A DNA stretch of 64,000 bases from assembly GCA_019420905.1 (NCBI GenBank), contig JAHZGH010000007.1, positions 62,610 through 126,609 on the forward strand, read 5' to 3'. Source of the stretch: Succinivibrionaceae bacterium (GTDB taxonomy: Bacteria; Pseudomonadota; Gammaproteobacteria; Enterobacterales; Succinivibrionaceae). Of this stretch, positions 46,857-55,673 are shown one piece after another; position 1 is the stretch's first letter, and every line of letters begins with the position of its first letter. A model generated the notes under the pieces. It did not search any database and had not been told where the DNA came from. It was given only the letters and a program-made list of their open reading frames with translations. The translations under genes and the position numbers were made by a program.

Positions 46857-47987
46857 ATGAAATTTTCCTGGCAAAGATTAATTGCAATTATAAAAAAAGA
46901 GTTTATTCAGCTCAAAAGAGATCGAGGAACTCTCGGTATGATTATTATGCTGCCAATAATTCAGCTTTTATTATTTGGATATGCCATTAATACGGATCCC
47001 AAAAATTTACCGACAGCAATTATTTCTGAAGATAATACTTTTTTAACAAGAAGTATTGTAGCTGGTTTACAAAACTCTGAATACTTTAGAGTAACCCATC
47101 ATATCTCTTCGGATAAACAAGGAGATAAGCTATTAAAACAAGGAAAAGTTTTTTTTGTTATTTCAATACCAGATAATTTTACCCAAAATGTAATCCGCGG
47201 AGCAAATCCTGAAATCTTATTACAAGCAGATGCAACAGATCCTACAGCCATATCAAATGCTGTAAGCTCACTAAATGGAATAACAAATAAAATTATTCAA
47301 GAAAATATGAAGGGAAATCTTTCCTACCTCAAGAATCAACCTTCACCGTTTTCAATTATTGTACACAAATTATACAATCCTGAAGGATTTACCAAATATA
47401 ACATTGTTCCAGGATTAATAGGTTTAGTATTAATCTTTTCTGGAGTTATGATGACAGCCCTTGCAATTACAAGGGAACGAGAAAGAGGAACAATGGAAAA
47501 TTTACTATCCATGCCTATAAAACCAATAGAAATAATGATGGGAAAAATTATACCTTTTGTTTTTATTGGACTATTTCAAGTAGGAATTGTCCTGCTAATA
47601 GCATATTTTTTATTTTCTATTCCTATTTTTGGAAGTGTATTATTACTGTTTTCATGCTCTCTTTTATTTATTATATGTAACTTAGCTATTGGTTTTTTAA
47701 TTTCTACTATTGCAAAAAATCAAACTCAAGCTTTGCAAATGTCTGTATTCGTCATACTGCCATCCGTAGTAATGACAGGGTTCATGTTTCCTTTTCAAGC
47801 TATGCCTATTTGGGCACAAGCAATCGCAAAATGCATTCCCTTAACGTATTTTTTAAAAATAGCTAGAGGAATTATATTAAAAGGAGCTGACTTTATAGAC
47901 ATTTTTCCTAATCTATGGCCTTTAGGAGTTATTGTTGCATTTTTGACTATCATTACGCTACACATTTATAAGAATACCCTAGATTAA
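46857..47987 (+). CDS. ABC-2 family permease (YbhS/YbhR-like)
   Basis: A 376-residue membrane protein. One N-terminal helix is followed by a large periplasmic domain (about 40-180), then five C-terminal helices. KKEFIQLKRDRGTLGMIIMLPIIQLLLFGYAINTD at the start and ERERGTMENLLSMPIKPIEIMMGKI near 205 are typical. Only one permease gene is present, whereas the E. coli ybh operon has two, so it may act as a homodimer. Likely drug or toxin efflux. Confidence 0.88.
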   Translation: MKFSWQRLIAIIKKEFIQLKRDRGTLGMIIMLPIIQLLLFGYAINTDPKNLPTAIISEDNTFLTRSIVAGLQNSEYFRVTHHISSDKQGDKLLKQGKVFFVISIPDNFTQNVIRGANPEILLQADATDPTAISNAVSSLNGITNKIIQENMKGNLSYLKNQPSPFSIIVHKLYNPEGFTKYNIVPGLIGLVLIFSGVMMTALAITRERERGTMENLLSMPIKPIEIMMGKIIPFVFIGLFQVGIVLLIAYFLFSIPIFGSVLLLFSCSLLFIICNLAIGFLISTIAKNQTQALQMSVFVILPSVVMTGFMFPFQAMPIWAQAIAKCIPLTYFLKIARGIILKGADFIDIFPNLWPLGVIVAFLTIITLHIYKNTLD

Positions 47988-48427
47988 AAATAAATTTTTC
48001 TTATATAAAATATATTTTTTATATCTATAGTTAATATAGCTGTAATTTCTATCTTTTTTAAATACTATGAATAAAGCTATAATTTAGCTAAATTTATTAT
48101 TTATAATAGCCAAGCAATAAATAATTTATACCACATATTTTATAATTACAGTAATTATAAAATATGTACTTTTATATTCTGATCAGATTGAATTTAATTT
48201 TTATAAAACACATATTCTTCAGCAAAAAAAGCTTTGAAAAATAATCTTTGAAACATAGCTTATATACTGATGTTTATTTTCCAAGATCTCAATTTTGATG
48301 CAACTTTGCTTTATTTTAGATCAATTCATCAATATAAATTTACAAACACCATTCTTTTTGCTACATTTTTGCGCAATAAATATAATATAAAATTTCGACT
48401 TAAGATTAATATATTAAGGTTCAAAAT
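47988..48427. other. AT-rich intergenic region before ddh
   Basis: 440 bases with no ORF. An AAGG ribosome site precedes the ddh ATG. No clear terminator for the exporter operon was found. Confidence 0.5.
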
Positions 48428-49414
48428 ATGACAATTAAAATCGGTATTTTAGGTTATGGTAATTTAGGCCGCGGTATTGAATGTGCAGTTAATGCAGCTG
48501 AAGATATGGAATTAGTTGCAGTATTTACTCGTCGCAACGTCGAAGACGTAAAGGTCATCACAGCTGGAGTAAAAGTTGAACCTGTAAGCGCCTTAGAGTC
48601 ATATAAAGGCAAAATCGATGTTTTAATGTTAGCCGGTGGCAGTGCTACAGATTTACCAAAACAAACTCCTGAATGCGCTAAGTATTTTAATGTCATAGAT
48701 AGTTTTGACACTCATGCAAAAATTCCAGAGCACTTCGCTGCGGTAGATGCAGCTGCTAAAGCTGCTGGAAATTTAGCTTTAATTTCATGCGGTTGGGATC
48801 CAGGTATGTTTTCTTTAAATCGCTTATATGCTAATTCCATCTTGGCAAATGGCTGTGATTATACTTTCTGGGGTAAGGGAGTAAGTCAAGGTCACTCTGA
48901 TGCTATTCGCCGCATAAAAGGCGTTAAGGATGCCCGTCAATATACAGTACCTGTTCCTAAGGCTTTAGAAGCTGTCCGTGCCGGCAAGAATCCTGTTTTA
49001 ACTACCAGAGAAAAACATACCCGTGAATGCTATGTAGTTTTAGAGGAAGGTGCTGATGCAAAATATGTAGAAGAGCAGATTAAAACTATGCCTAATTATT
49101 TTGCAGATTACGATACTACAGTACACTTTATTTCTGAAGAAGAATTATTAGCAAATCATAAGGGCTTGCCTCATGGCGGTATGGTTATTCGTAGCGGCAG
49201 CACGGGATTTAATCAGGAACATAAGCATATTATCGAATATAGTCTAACTTTAGATTCCAATCCTGAATTTACCGGTGCTGTCTTAACTTGCTATGCTCGC
49301 GCTATTTATCGTTTAGCTTCAGAAGGCAATACTGGATGTCGTACTGTTTTTGACATTGCCCCTGCTTATTTAAGCCCACTCTCTGCTGAACAGCTGCGTG
49401 CTACTATGCTTTAA
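48428..49414 (+). CDS. ddh: meso-Diaminopimelate D-dehydrogenase
   Basis: A 328-residue NADPH-dependent enzyme. It shows the dinucleotide site ILGYGNLGRGIE (7-18), VFTRR, and the substrate-domain segments SCGWDPGMFSLNR and FWGKGVSQGHSDAIRRI. It makes meso-diaminopimelate directly from tetrahydrodipicolinate, bypassing succinylated intermediates for lysine and murein synthesis. It is single-copy here with a strong terminator after it. The enzyme has a patchy distribution, so horizontal spread is common. Confidence 0.95.
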   Translation: MTIKIGILGYGNLGRGIECAVNAAEDMELVAVFTRRNVEDVKVITAGVKVEPVSALESYKGKIDVLMLAGGSATDLPKQTPECAKYFNVIDSFDTHAKIPEHFAAVDAAAKAAGNLALISCGWDPGMFSLNRLYANSILANGCDYTFWGKGVSQGHSDAIRRIKGVKDARQYTVPVPKALEAVRAGKNPVLTTREKHTRECYVVLEEGADAKYVEEQIKTMPNYFADYDTTVHFISEEELLANHKGLPHGGMVIRSGSTGFNQEHKHIIEYSLTLDSNPEFTGAVLTCYARAIYRLASEGNTGCRTVFDIAPAYLSPLSAEQLRATML

Positions 49415-49482
49415 TACAGCTAAAAAAATACATTTGTTATAAAGATTCTGTTAATTCAAGTTCGTTGATTTTGACGAAATAT

Positions 49483-49515
49483 ATAAGGATGCACAATAAA
49501 ATTGTGCATCCTTAT
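49483..49515 (+). terminator. Terminator of ddh
   Basis: A perfect 15-bp stem (49483-49497 with 49501-49515, containing GGATGCACAAT) with a three-base loop, followed by T-rich CTTATATTTATTG. Confidence 0.85.
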
Positions 49516-49820
49516 CTTATATTTATTGACAATTCTTCTCTTATATCAATAAAAAATCTTATATCCAAAAGAATATATACTCCCCATTAAGACAATTAAG
49601 AATTATCAGCTAACTATATTTTGATAGAATTTACTATGCTTAATATAAGAAGATACTGCGCTTGCAGCTAGCTACTACCCATATATTATCAATATGTAAA
49701 GGCTGTTTTATAAAATATCCTGTAAATAAGCTTAATTAAACAAACAAAATTACTTTGCAGATAATAGAAAAAATATATAAAGTAATTAATTTTGTATATT
49801 TCTGTAGATATATATATTAT

Positions 49821-50849
49821 TCAATAATGATTTTTAATCTTAATAAGATTATCAACAATATAATCATCTAGATGAGCACCAAATTTATTTGATAAAAACT
49901 CATGTACTTTTTTTACAGCCTGATATCCCTGAGTTTCTGTTTCTTGACAAACTACAAAATCAATAATGTCGTTTTTTACCAATTCCTTTGTTGTGTAAAT
50001 TTCATCACAAGCTATTACAAAACGATGATGCTGATCATCTGCTATTATTGCTGCTCCCAAACCTGATACCCCTGATCCCGTAGCTGTATAAACACAATTT
50101 ATCTCTGGATGTTCAGTAAAAGCCTTCATAGTCACTTGCTGAGTATCTATGTCTTTATCATGACCTTCGACAATATCAATTATCTGATAATTGCTGCCGC
50201 GCTTATCTAATTCTTTAATAAAACCTTCTAAACGACGTTTATGACCTAGATGAGACTTATATCCAACTACAACTAAAATTTTCAGCTCCTGACCTTGCTT
50301 ACATTTATCTAACATAGCAGCAGCGATCTGCCCTGATTTATAATAATCAGGTCCAACATAACAAATATGCTTTGCCTCAGGGAAATTATTATTAATTAAA
50401 ACAACTGGTAATCCCTCAGCAGAAATAGAATTTATCTTTTCGCAAATTTCAGGACTATCAACCGTGCAAAGAATAAAAGCCTTACATCCTCTACTTTGCA
50501 ATCTGTCAATTGCTTCTAAATGAGCCTTAGGCTCCCATCCCTGCTCTTCTTCTAATACAACATCTACCCCTAGATCTTTAAATTCACGGGTAGCATTTTC
50601 AATACCGCGCTTTATATCATCAAAAAAAGGACTATTAATACTAGGTAAAACCACGCCAATATAGCTGATGCTCTTTTGAGCAGATAAAGCCCTGCCAGCT
50701 CTATTAGGAATATAACCTAATTCAGCAGCTAATTGGCGAATGCGATCAGAGGTTTTAGCGCTAACCTCTTTCTTGTCATTAAGTGCTCGGGAAACAGTAC
50801 CGACTGAAACTCCGGCTGTTTTAGCCAAATCTTTTAGCGTAACGCTCAT
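49821..50849 (-). CDS. LacI-family transcriptional regulator
   Basis: A 342-residue regulator. The N-terminal helix-turn-helix and hinge are MSVTLKDLAKTAGVSVGTVS and IPNRAGRALSAQKS. A periplasmic-binding-protein-like sensor domain follows (SYIGVVLPSINSPFFDDIKRGIE, then VVLINNNFPEAKHICYVGPDYYKSG). A sugar effector is likely but not identifiable. No sugar-use genes are adjacent. A LacI-type operator lies just upstream, suggesting autoregulation. Confidence 0.9.
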   Translation of the reverse strand: MSVTLKDLAKTAGVSVGTVSRALNDKKEVSAKTSDRIRQLAAELGYIPNRAGRALSAQKSISYIGVVLPSINSPFFDDIKRGIENATREFKDLGVDVVLEEEQGWEPKAHLEAIDRLQSRGCKAFILCTVDSPEICEKINSISAEGLPVVLINNNFPEAKHICYVGPDYYKSGQIAAAMLDKCKQGQELKILVVVGYKSHLGHKRRLEGFIKELDKRGSNYQIIDIVEGHDKDIDTQQVTMKAFTEHPEINCVYTATGSGVSGLGAAIIADDQHHRFVIACDEIYTTKELVKNDIIDFVVCQETETQGYQAVKKVHEFLSNKFGAHLDDYIVDNLIKIKNHY

Positions 50850-50873
50850 ATAGCCCTTCTTAAATGCAAAAAA

Positions 50874-50887
50874 CGCAAACGATTACA
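50874..50887. promoter_or_regulatory. LacI-type operator
   Basis: CGCAAACGATTACA fits the pseudo-palindrome N-G-N-AA-N-CG-N-TT-N-C-N of the LacI family. It lies 25 bases upstream of the regulator start codon. Confidence 0.6.
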
Positions 50888-51118
50888 ATAATAAATTTAT
50901 TTTAATCAAAAACATAATATTATTTGATATATAGGCTTTATATTTTGCTAGCATGTTTACACTTTTACTAGAACTTATACAAGTTTTTGCGAGTTTGCGC
51001 ACATATCTATCATGAGAACATATTTTTTAATAATTTATATTTAAAATCATACATATATTTTTAATGTTCAACAATTAAACCATATGCTTTTATATTAAAA
51101 AAGTTATTTTAAATCGCA

Positions 51119-51820
51119 ATGAATGAAATTCAGATTAATTTACGACAACAACTACATAATCTAAAAGATGATGCTTATCTTGAATTTTCTTCAAAATTAA
51201 ATCCGGGAATAAAAGTTATGGGTGTTAGAATCCCCATATTAAGAAAAATAGCCAAAAATTACTTAAAAAATCCAGACGCAGCTACTTTATTAATCAGTCC
51301 TTATAGTAAAAATGATGAACCCTTCCTTGAGGAATTGATGATTGCTGCAATATTAATTGCAAATCTAAAGATAAATGACAGGTTTGAAAAAATAAATTAT
51401 TTCTTCAGATATTTAAAAGGCTGGTCTCTTTGTGACTTGCTCTGTGCGGAACTAAAAGACGCTAGAAATAACTTAGATCTGTATTGGAATTTCGTTTACC
51501 CAAAATTCTTCTGCAAAGAATCTGAACAACAGCGTTTTGCTGCTGTTATGTCATTAAACTATTTTACAGAAAAGAAATACCTACGTAAGATTTTAAAGGC
51601 TATAAGTCATAAAGAATATACAGACTATTACGTAAGCATGGGGGTGGCTTGGCTGGTAGCTACGCTTTTTGTTAAATATCCTGATAGAATTTATTTCTTT
51701 TTAAAAGAAAAAAATCTTTATTCTCTAACCCATAAGCAAGCGTTACAGAAAATTTTAGATTCATATAAAGTAACTGTTGAGCAAAAAGCTCTGATAAGAA
51801 AGCTTAAAGAAAAAAAATAA
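51119..51820 (+). CDS. AlkD-like DNA alkylation repair protein
   Basis: A 233-residue HEAT-repeat protein of the DNA alkylation repair family: MGVRIPILRKIAKNY (about 34-48), EELMIAAILI, YFLKGWSLCDLLCAELK-type middle (about 100-118) and CKESEQQRFAAVMSLNYF. AlkD members remove bulky alkylated bases by curling around DNA. Whether the catalytic aspartate of true AlkD is kept cannot be judged, since several family branches lack glycosylase activity. Confidence 0.82.
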   Translation: MNEIQINLRQQLHNLKDDAYLEFSSKLNPGIKVMGVRIPILRKIAKNYLKNPDAATLLISPYSKNDEPFLEELMIAAILIANLKINDRFEKINYFFRYLKGWSLCDLLCAELKDARNNLDLYWNFVYPKFFCKESEQQRFAAVMSLNYFTEKKYLRKILKAISHKEYTDYYVSMGVAWLVATLFVKYPDRIYFFLKEKNLYSLTHKQALQKILDSYKVTVEQKALIRKLKEKK

Positions 51821-51868
51821 TCTTTTTTATTTTGAAATTAAATTCTTTTTATTTATAATAGTTGCCAC

Positions 51869-51959
51869 GGAAAGATGGCAGAGAGGTTGAATGCACCGCA
51901 CTCGAAATGCGGCAGACTCTTTTTGAGTCTCGGGGGTTCAAATCCCCCTCTTTCCGCCA
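51869..51959 (+). tRNA. tRNA-Ser (anticodon CGA)
   Basis: 91 bases including CCA. Acceptor GGAAAGA/TCTTTCC, anticodon loop CTCGAAA with CGA, a long variable arm (GACTC/GAGTC) and T-arm GGGGGTTCAAATCCCCC. Confidence 0.96.
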
Positions 51960-52505
51960 TCCTCAACTAATACTCTTATACATATAAGATATACCTTAGA
52001 TTAGCTTAAGTTTTTTAACATCAACTAATTATCATTAGTTTCATATTATATTTTGTTACTGCTCATATATCTAAATAAAAACTTTTAGATTAACTATAAG
52101 TTATTTTTAAATTTTTTAGACAATTAAATTTAACAATATATTTTTTATATTTATTATTTTGACAGTAAAGTCTCTTATTTAAATAAGCATCTAAATTAAA
52201 GCTATGCATTTATGCAAAATAGTTATAAATCTTAAAAAAAGCAATATCGTAATAACTATCATATAATTGCAAATTTAACTGTTCTGCTCTAAATAATAAT
52301 CACAAGCAATAGCTAAAACTAGGATTGAAAGATAGAATATAAAATCGTTACATAATCCTAATTATATATTTAAATGACTAAATCTTAACTTTCGTAATAA
52401 TCAATACATATTAACGAATAATTGTTTTATAAAGATTCTATTAAATTAATAATAACTTAGACCAATAACTAAATTCTTGTCCTTTGTACTTAAGCTTTGC
52501 TTGAT
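51960..52505. other. AT-rich intergenic region
   Basis: About 545 bases after tRNA-Ser. No ORF, repeat or hairpin worth naming. No att duplication of the tRNA-Ser end was seen. Confidence 0.5.
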
Positions 52506-52826
52506 TCATTCGCAAATCACATTATGGTTGATACCATCCATTGAGCCTGTATTTAAGCCAGGTCTGCAGGTGACTGTTTTGCCATTTATTTGTACCTGAT
52601 ATTCGTGAGTGTCATAAGACTGAGGTGCTCTATACAAACTATCATTTTCATGTTTTTTGATATATGCATCTAATTTAGCTTGACAAGTTTCATCACACCT
52701 TGCAGCACCATTCATATCAGGCCCTGCCAGCACTGGCTCAGGATGTAAAGAACGATAGTGATCTAAAAAAGCCTGACACCCTGACAACATAATCAGGCTT
52801 AAAACAATCATGACTAATCTGTTCAT
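52506..52826 (-). CDS. Small prophage-type lipoprotein, copy 3
   Basis: A 106-residue lipoprotein with lipobox LSGC (cysteine 17). The block AGPDMNGAARCDETCQA and KKHENDSLYRAPQSYDTHEYQVQ is nearly identical to copy 1 at 3138 and less like the intact-prophage copy. It is followed upstream by a scrap of gp43 sequence, so it comes from the same type of prophage. The gene remains open, which suggests it may be kept by selection or be a recent remnant. Confidence 0.78.
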   Translation of the reverse strand: MNRLVMIVLSLIMLSGCQAFLDHYRSLHPEPVLAGPDMNGAARCDETCQAKLDAYIKKHENDSLYRAPQSYDTHEYQVQINGKTVTCRPGLNTGSMDGINHNVICE

Positions 52827-52859
52827 CTTAAATTCCCTCTATGCTCTTGTTTAAAGTAT

Positions 52860-52975
52860 AGAAGGCAAAAATTAGTCTTGACTTAGCTTTAAGCTTTTTA
52901 TAGGAATGAAAAGAGGATTGATGATATTGATGCATCTTAATATTTTACTATCTTATCTACACACAATGCATCTGT
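52860..52975 (-). pseudogene. Scrap of Mu-like gp43 3' end
   Basis: Nucleotides matching the end of 13541-13650 (TAAGCTTTTTATAGGA-TGAAAAGAGGATT) with decay toward 52975. It shows the same lipoprotein-gp43 order as at 3138-4219 and 13175-14779. Confidence 0.7.
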
Positions 52976-52984
52976 CAGCTTTGG

Positions 52985-53193
52985 AGTGTTCCTGCTGCCG
53001 GCCTGTCTATCGAGGTTCACTTGACATTCAATCAGGAGAAAACCAGCTCTTCTTAAAATATTTTGTACGGCTTTTGTGTCGGCATTTGCCTCATATCCGT
53101 ACTTTTCGTACTTGAACAGCTGTTGCCCTTTACAATTGTCTTTACTTTTATGTCCGCATTGAGGCTGGTTTGACTTGTGTGCTTTGAGGCTGC
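52985..53193 (-). pseudogene. C-terminal fragment of a TnpB (IS200/IS605 OrfB)
   Basis: The minus-strand frame reads CGHKSKDNCKGQQLFKYEKY, GYEANADTKAVQNILRRAGF and then CQVNLDRQAGS. This is the zinc-finger and final catalytic-aspartate end of TnpB. The second cysteine pair is lost (FKYEKY for FKC-x-x-C). The N-terminal 80 percent or more is absent. Confidence 0.75.
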
Positions 53194-53197
53194 TTGA

Positions 53198-53234
53198 ATT
53201 AGTATCCCGCCCTAAAGGACGTGGTTTTAGCCGC
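53198..53234 (-). mobile_element. IS605-type end / omega-RNA-like scrap
   Basis: GGCTAAAACCACGTCCTTTA then GGGCGGGATACT on the minus strand resembles the right ends that follow tnpB genes, with a GTCC-TTTA-GGGC hairpin. It lies on the 5' side of the TnpB fragment, so the element is rearranged. By resemblance only. Confidence 0.4.
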
Positions 53235-53710
53235 TGCTCTTTTAGATAAACTCCTGTAGTAATATATTCTTATATTTTATTTTTCTACCACAAAAACCAC
53301 ACTTTAATATATCCTATTATCCTCATTTGCCGCATCAAAGTTCGTAATAATTAAAATACGCCAGAATTATTGAGTAATTTTTAGTACATTAAAGCTTAAT
53401 TTTTATATAACATATATATTTATCCTTTAATGGAATTTTTCGCATTAATATACTAGCATCAAATAATATGTTATAAATCAGATTATTATACTTTGCTGAA
53501 TATTGAATGTGTCATTGCTTGATATTTTTTCAGGATAATATAATTTACTTTCCATACTTTATATGTCTTTAATAAAATTAATAGCATATCAATGTTAAAC
53601 AAAATTTTTCTCTATTATTTTATATAATTCACATGCTTAATTATTTAATTGCGTTATTTTTAAGCTGCTTCTATAAAAATCTAATTTAATAAAAGCAAAA
53701 AGGTGATTAT

Positions 53711-54073
53711 ATGGATGGTTATCGTCCACTTTTATATTCAATATCTCTATTAGTTGCTTGGTGGGCACAGGCTTCGCAATCATATGCGAGCATGCCTGAT
53801 AATTTCTTGAGAATTATAGTCCTTATAATTTCCTCAGTATATCTTGCTTATTATGGCTATGCATGCCACCGGCAAAAACGCTTAATTAGCGTTACCTTTG
53901 TTTGGAGCTTAAGCTTATTGCCCTGGGCTTTATTTATAGAGCTGCTGTTTATAAATTCAGCTCCAAGCTTAAGCACAGCCTTAGTTATTTATAATATTTT
54001 CAGATTATTCTTAATCTCTATGGTTTTTCTGATACTAGTTAAAGAATTTTTTACAGCAATAAGAAACTTTTAA
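53711..54073 (+). CDS. Small membrane protein, unknown
   Basis: A 120-residue protein with four predicted hydrophobic segments (LLYSISLLVAWWA, IIVLIISSVYLAYY, FVWSLSLLPWALFI, LFLISMVFLILV) and short charged loops. No family recognised. An AGGTG site precedes the ATG. It lies upstream of the two-partner secretion genes, with 115 bases between; linkage is uncertain. Confidence 0.65.
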   Translation: MDGYRPLLYSISLLVAWWAQASQSYASMPDNFLRIIVLIISSVYLAYYGYACHRQKRLISVTFVWSLSLLPWALFIELLFINSAPSLSTALVIYNIFRLFLISMVFLILVKEFFTAIRNF

Positions 54074-54188
54074 ATATAAAACAAAAAGTTATAAAAAATT
54101 TTTTCTATAAAAGTGCACTTAATGCGCTTTTTTCTCCTTTTTAAGATTTCAAAATTTTCATAATACTCTCCATAAAAAAGGAGTAATT

Positions 54189-55673
54189 ATGAAAATCAGA
54201 CTTCTATCTATAGCTGTATCTTTAAGTATTCTGTCTGTACCGACTTTCGCAGCCCCGCTCTTAAATTCAGTCAGCGTTCATTCAAAAGCCTATCAAAATA
54301 ATGAAGCTATCAATGCCTTAATTTCCCCGTATATAGGTAAAGAAATAGATATTAAGCTTCTGCAAAAAATTCTATCTGAAGTCAGCCGCTATTATCATGA
54401 TTTAGGCTATATTTCATCGCAAGCTTTTTATCCTGAACAAAGCACTGACAAAGGCGATCTGCTTATTGAAATTGCCCACCCTAAACTGGCAAATCTAAAT
54501 TTAAATAACCTTGTCCCGCTTAATTCTTATGCCATGTCGATTTTATTCAACGATTTAAAATCATATCAAGGACAGTATTTTTCTGAATATGGGCTTACTT
54601 CAAAATTATATAAGCTTAACGATCTTGGACAATTTTCACTAAAAGGAGCCTATGCTCAAAGCTCACAGCCTAAAAGCGTTGATCTCAATTTAACTTTGGA
54701 TCCTGTCAAAAAATTTAACTTTATTGTTTTTGCTGACAATTACGGCACAAAAAGCTCCGGCAAAGTCAGAGGCGGAGCTCAAATGCAAGTTAACAACATT
54801 ACCAACAGCGCAGATGTTCTTTCTCTTTTTTATGCGCGCTCCCAAGAAAAACAAAATAACTTTAATTTAAGCTATGAAATTCCCATAAGCTCGCATCCTA
54901 CAATTTTAGGAACATCTTTATGTTTATCTGATTACGAACTTGCTGACGAATATAAAATTTTGGGAGCTCAAGGTAATTCTTTAAGCTTTGAGCTCTATTT
55001 AAAAGAACCTCTAATTCGTACCTCTAATTTAAAGCTAAATTTACAAGGAGGAGGACGTTATAAGAAGCTATCTGATGAATTTGCAAACTTCGATGTAGAA
55101 TTTAAAAAACATTCTCTAGCAGGCTTCATAAGCTGCGAGAGTATCTATATCAAAAATAAAATTACCCTTGACGGTAAAATTACCTTAACCTCAGGCCAGC
55201 TTTACAATGATGATGACTGGGATCTCTATGATGAAGGCACTTTTACACTAACCTCATTTGACGGTTCATTAAATTACAAATGCAGCCAATATATATCTAT
55301 ACGCGATAAGCTATCCTGGCAAATCGGCAGCCACGATCTTGAAAGCTCCGAGCGCTTTGTTCCTGTTGGAGCAGACATGCTCTCAGCTTATGACAGCAAT
55401 ATAATCTCGTCCGATAGCGGCATTTTTAATTCTACCTCTTTAGAAATTACTCCGTTAAATCAGCTCAACATAAAAATATCTCCCCATTTTGACAGTGCTT
55501 ATGCCACAGAATCAGATCACAGCGAAAAGCTATTTGGTGCAGGCTTACGCATTGATTACCAAAAAGGAGGCTTTTTTATCAACTCAAGCTTTGATTTTCC
55601 TGTAGGCCATAAGCCCTGCAAGGATGTCGATGATTTCAAAATTTTCTTACGTACAGGATTTAATTATGCATAA
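54189..55673 (+). CDS. TpsB-type outer-membrane transporter (two-partner secretion)
   Basis: A 494-residue precursor with a signal peptide (ISVPTFAAP-type cleavage near 21). Two POTRA-like regions follow (INALISPYIGKEIDIKLLQKILSEVSRYYHDLGYISSQAF and the next about 75 residues), then a beta barrel from about 165 with alternating aromatic strands. The FhaC/ShlB signature area is FNFIVFADNYGTKSSGKVRGG. It should secrete the adjacent TpsA protein. The start codons overlap by a few bases. Confidence 0.85.
   Translation: MKIRLLSIAVSLSILSVPTFAAPLLNSVSVHSKAYQNNEAINALISPYIGKEIDIKLLQKILSEVSRYYHDLGYISSQAFYPEQSTDKGDLLIEIAHPKLANLNLNNLVPLNSYAMSILFNDLKSYQGQYFSEYGLTSKLYKLNDLGQFSLKGAYAQSSQPKSVDLNLTLDPVKKFNFIVFADNYGTKSSGKVRGGAQMQVNNITNSADVLSLFYARSQEKQNNFNLSYEIPISSHPTILGTSLCLSDYELADEYKILGAQGNSLSFELYLKEPLIRTSNLKLNLQGGGRYKKLSDEFANFDVEFKKHSLAGFISCESIYIKNKITLDGKITLTSGQLYNDDDWDLYDEGTFTLTSFDGSLNYKCSQYISIRDKLSWQIGSHDLESSERFVPVGADMLSAYDSNIISSDSGIFNSTSLEITPLNQLNIKISPHFDSAYATESDHSEKLFGAGLRIDYQKGGFFINSSFDFPVGHKPCKDVDDFKIFLRTGFNYA

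Noticed and set aside
52906..53115. A 69-residue plus-strand ORF
   Set aside because: It is antisense to the gp43 and TnpB remnants and has no ribosome site.
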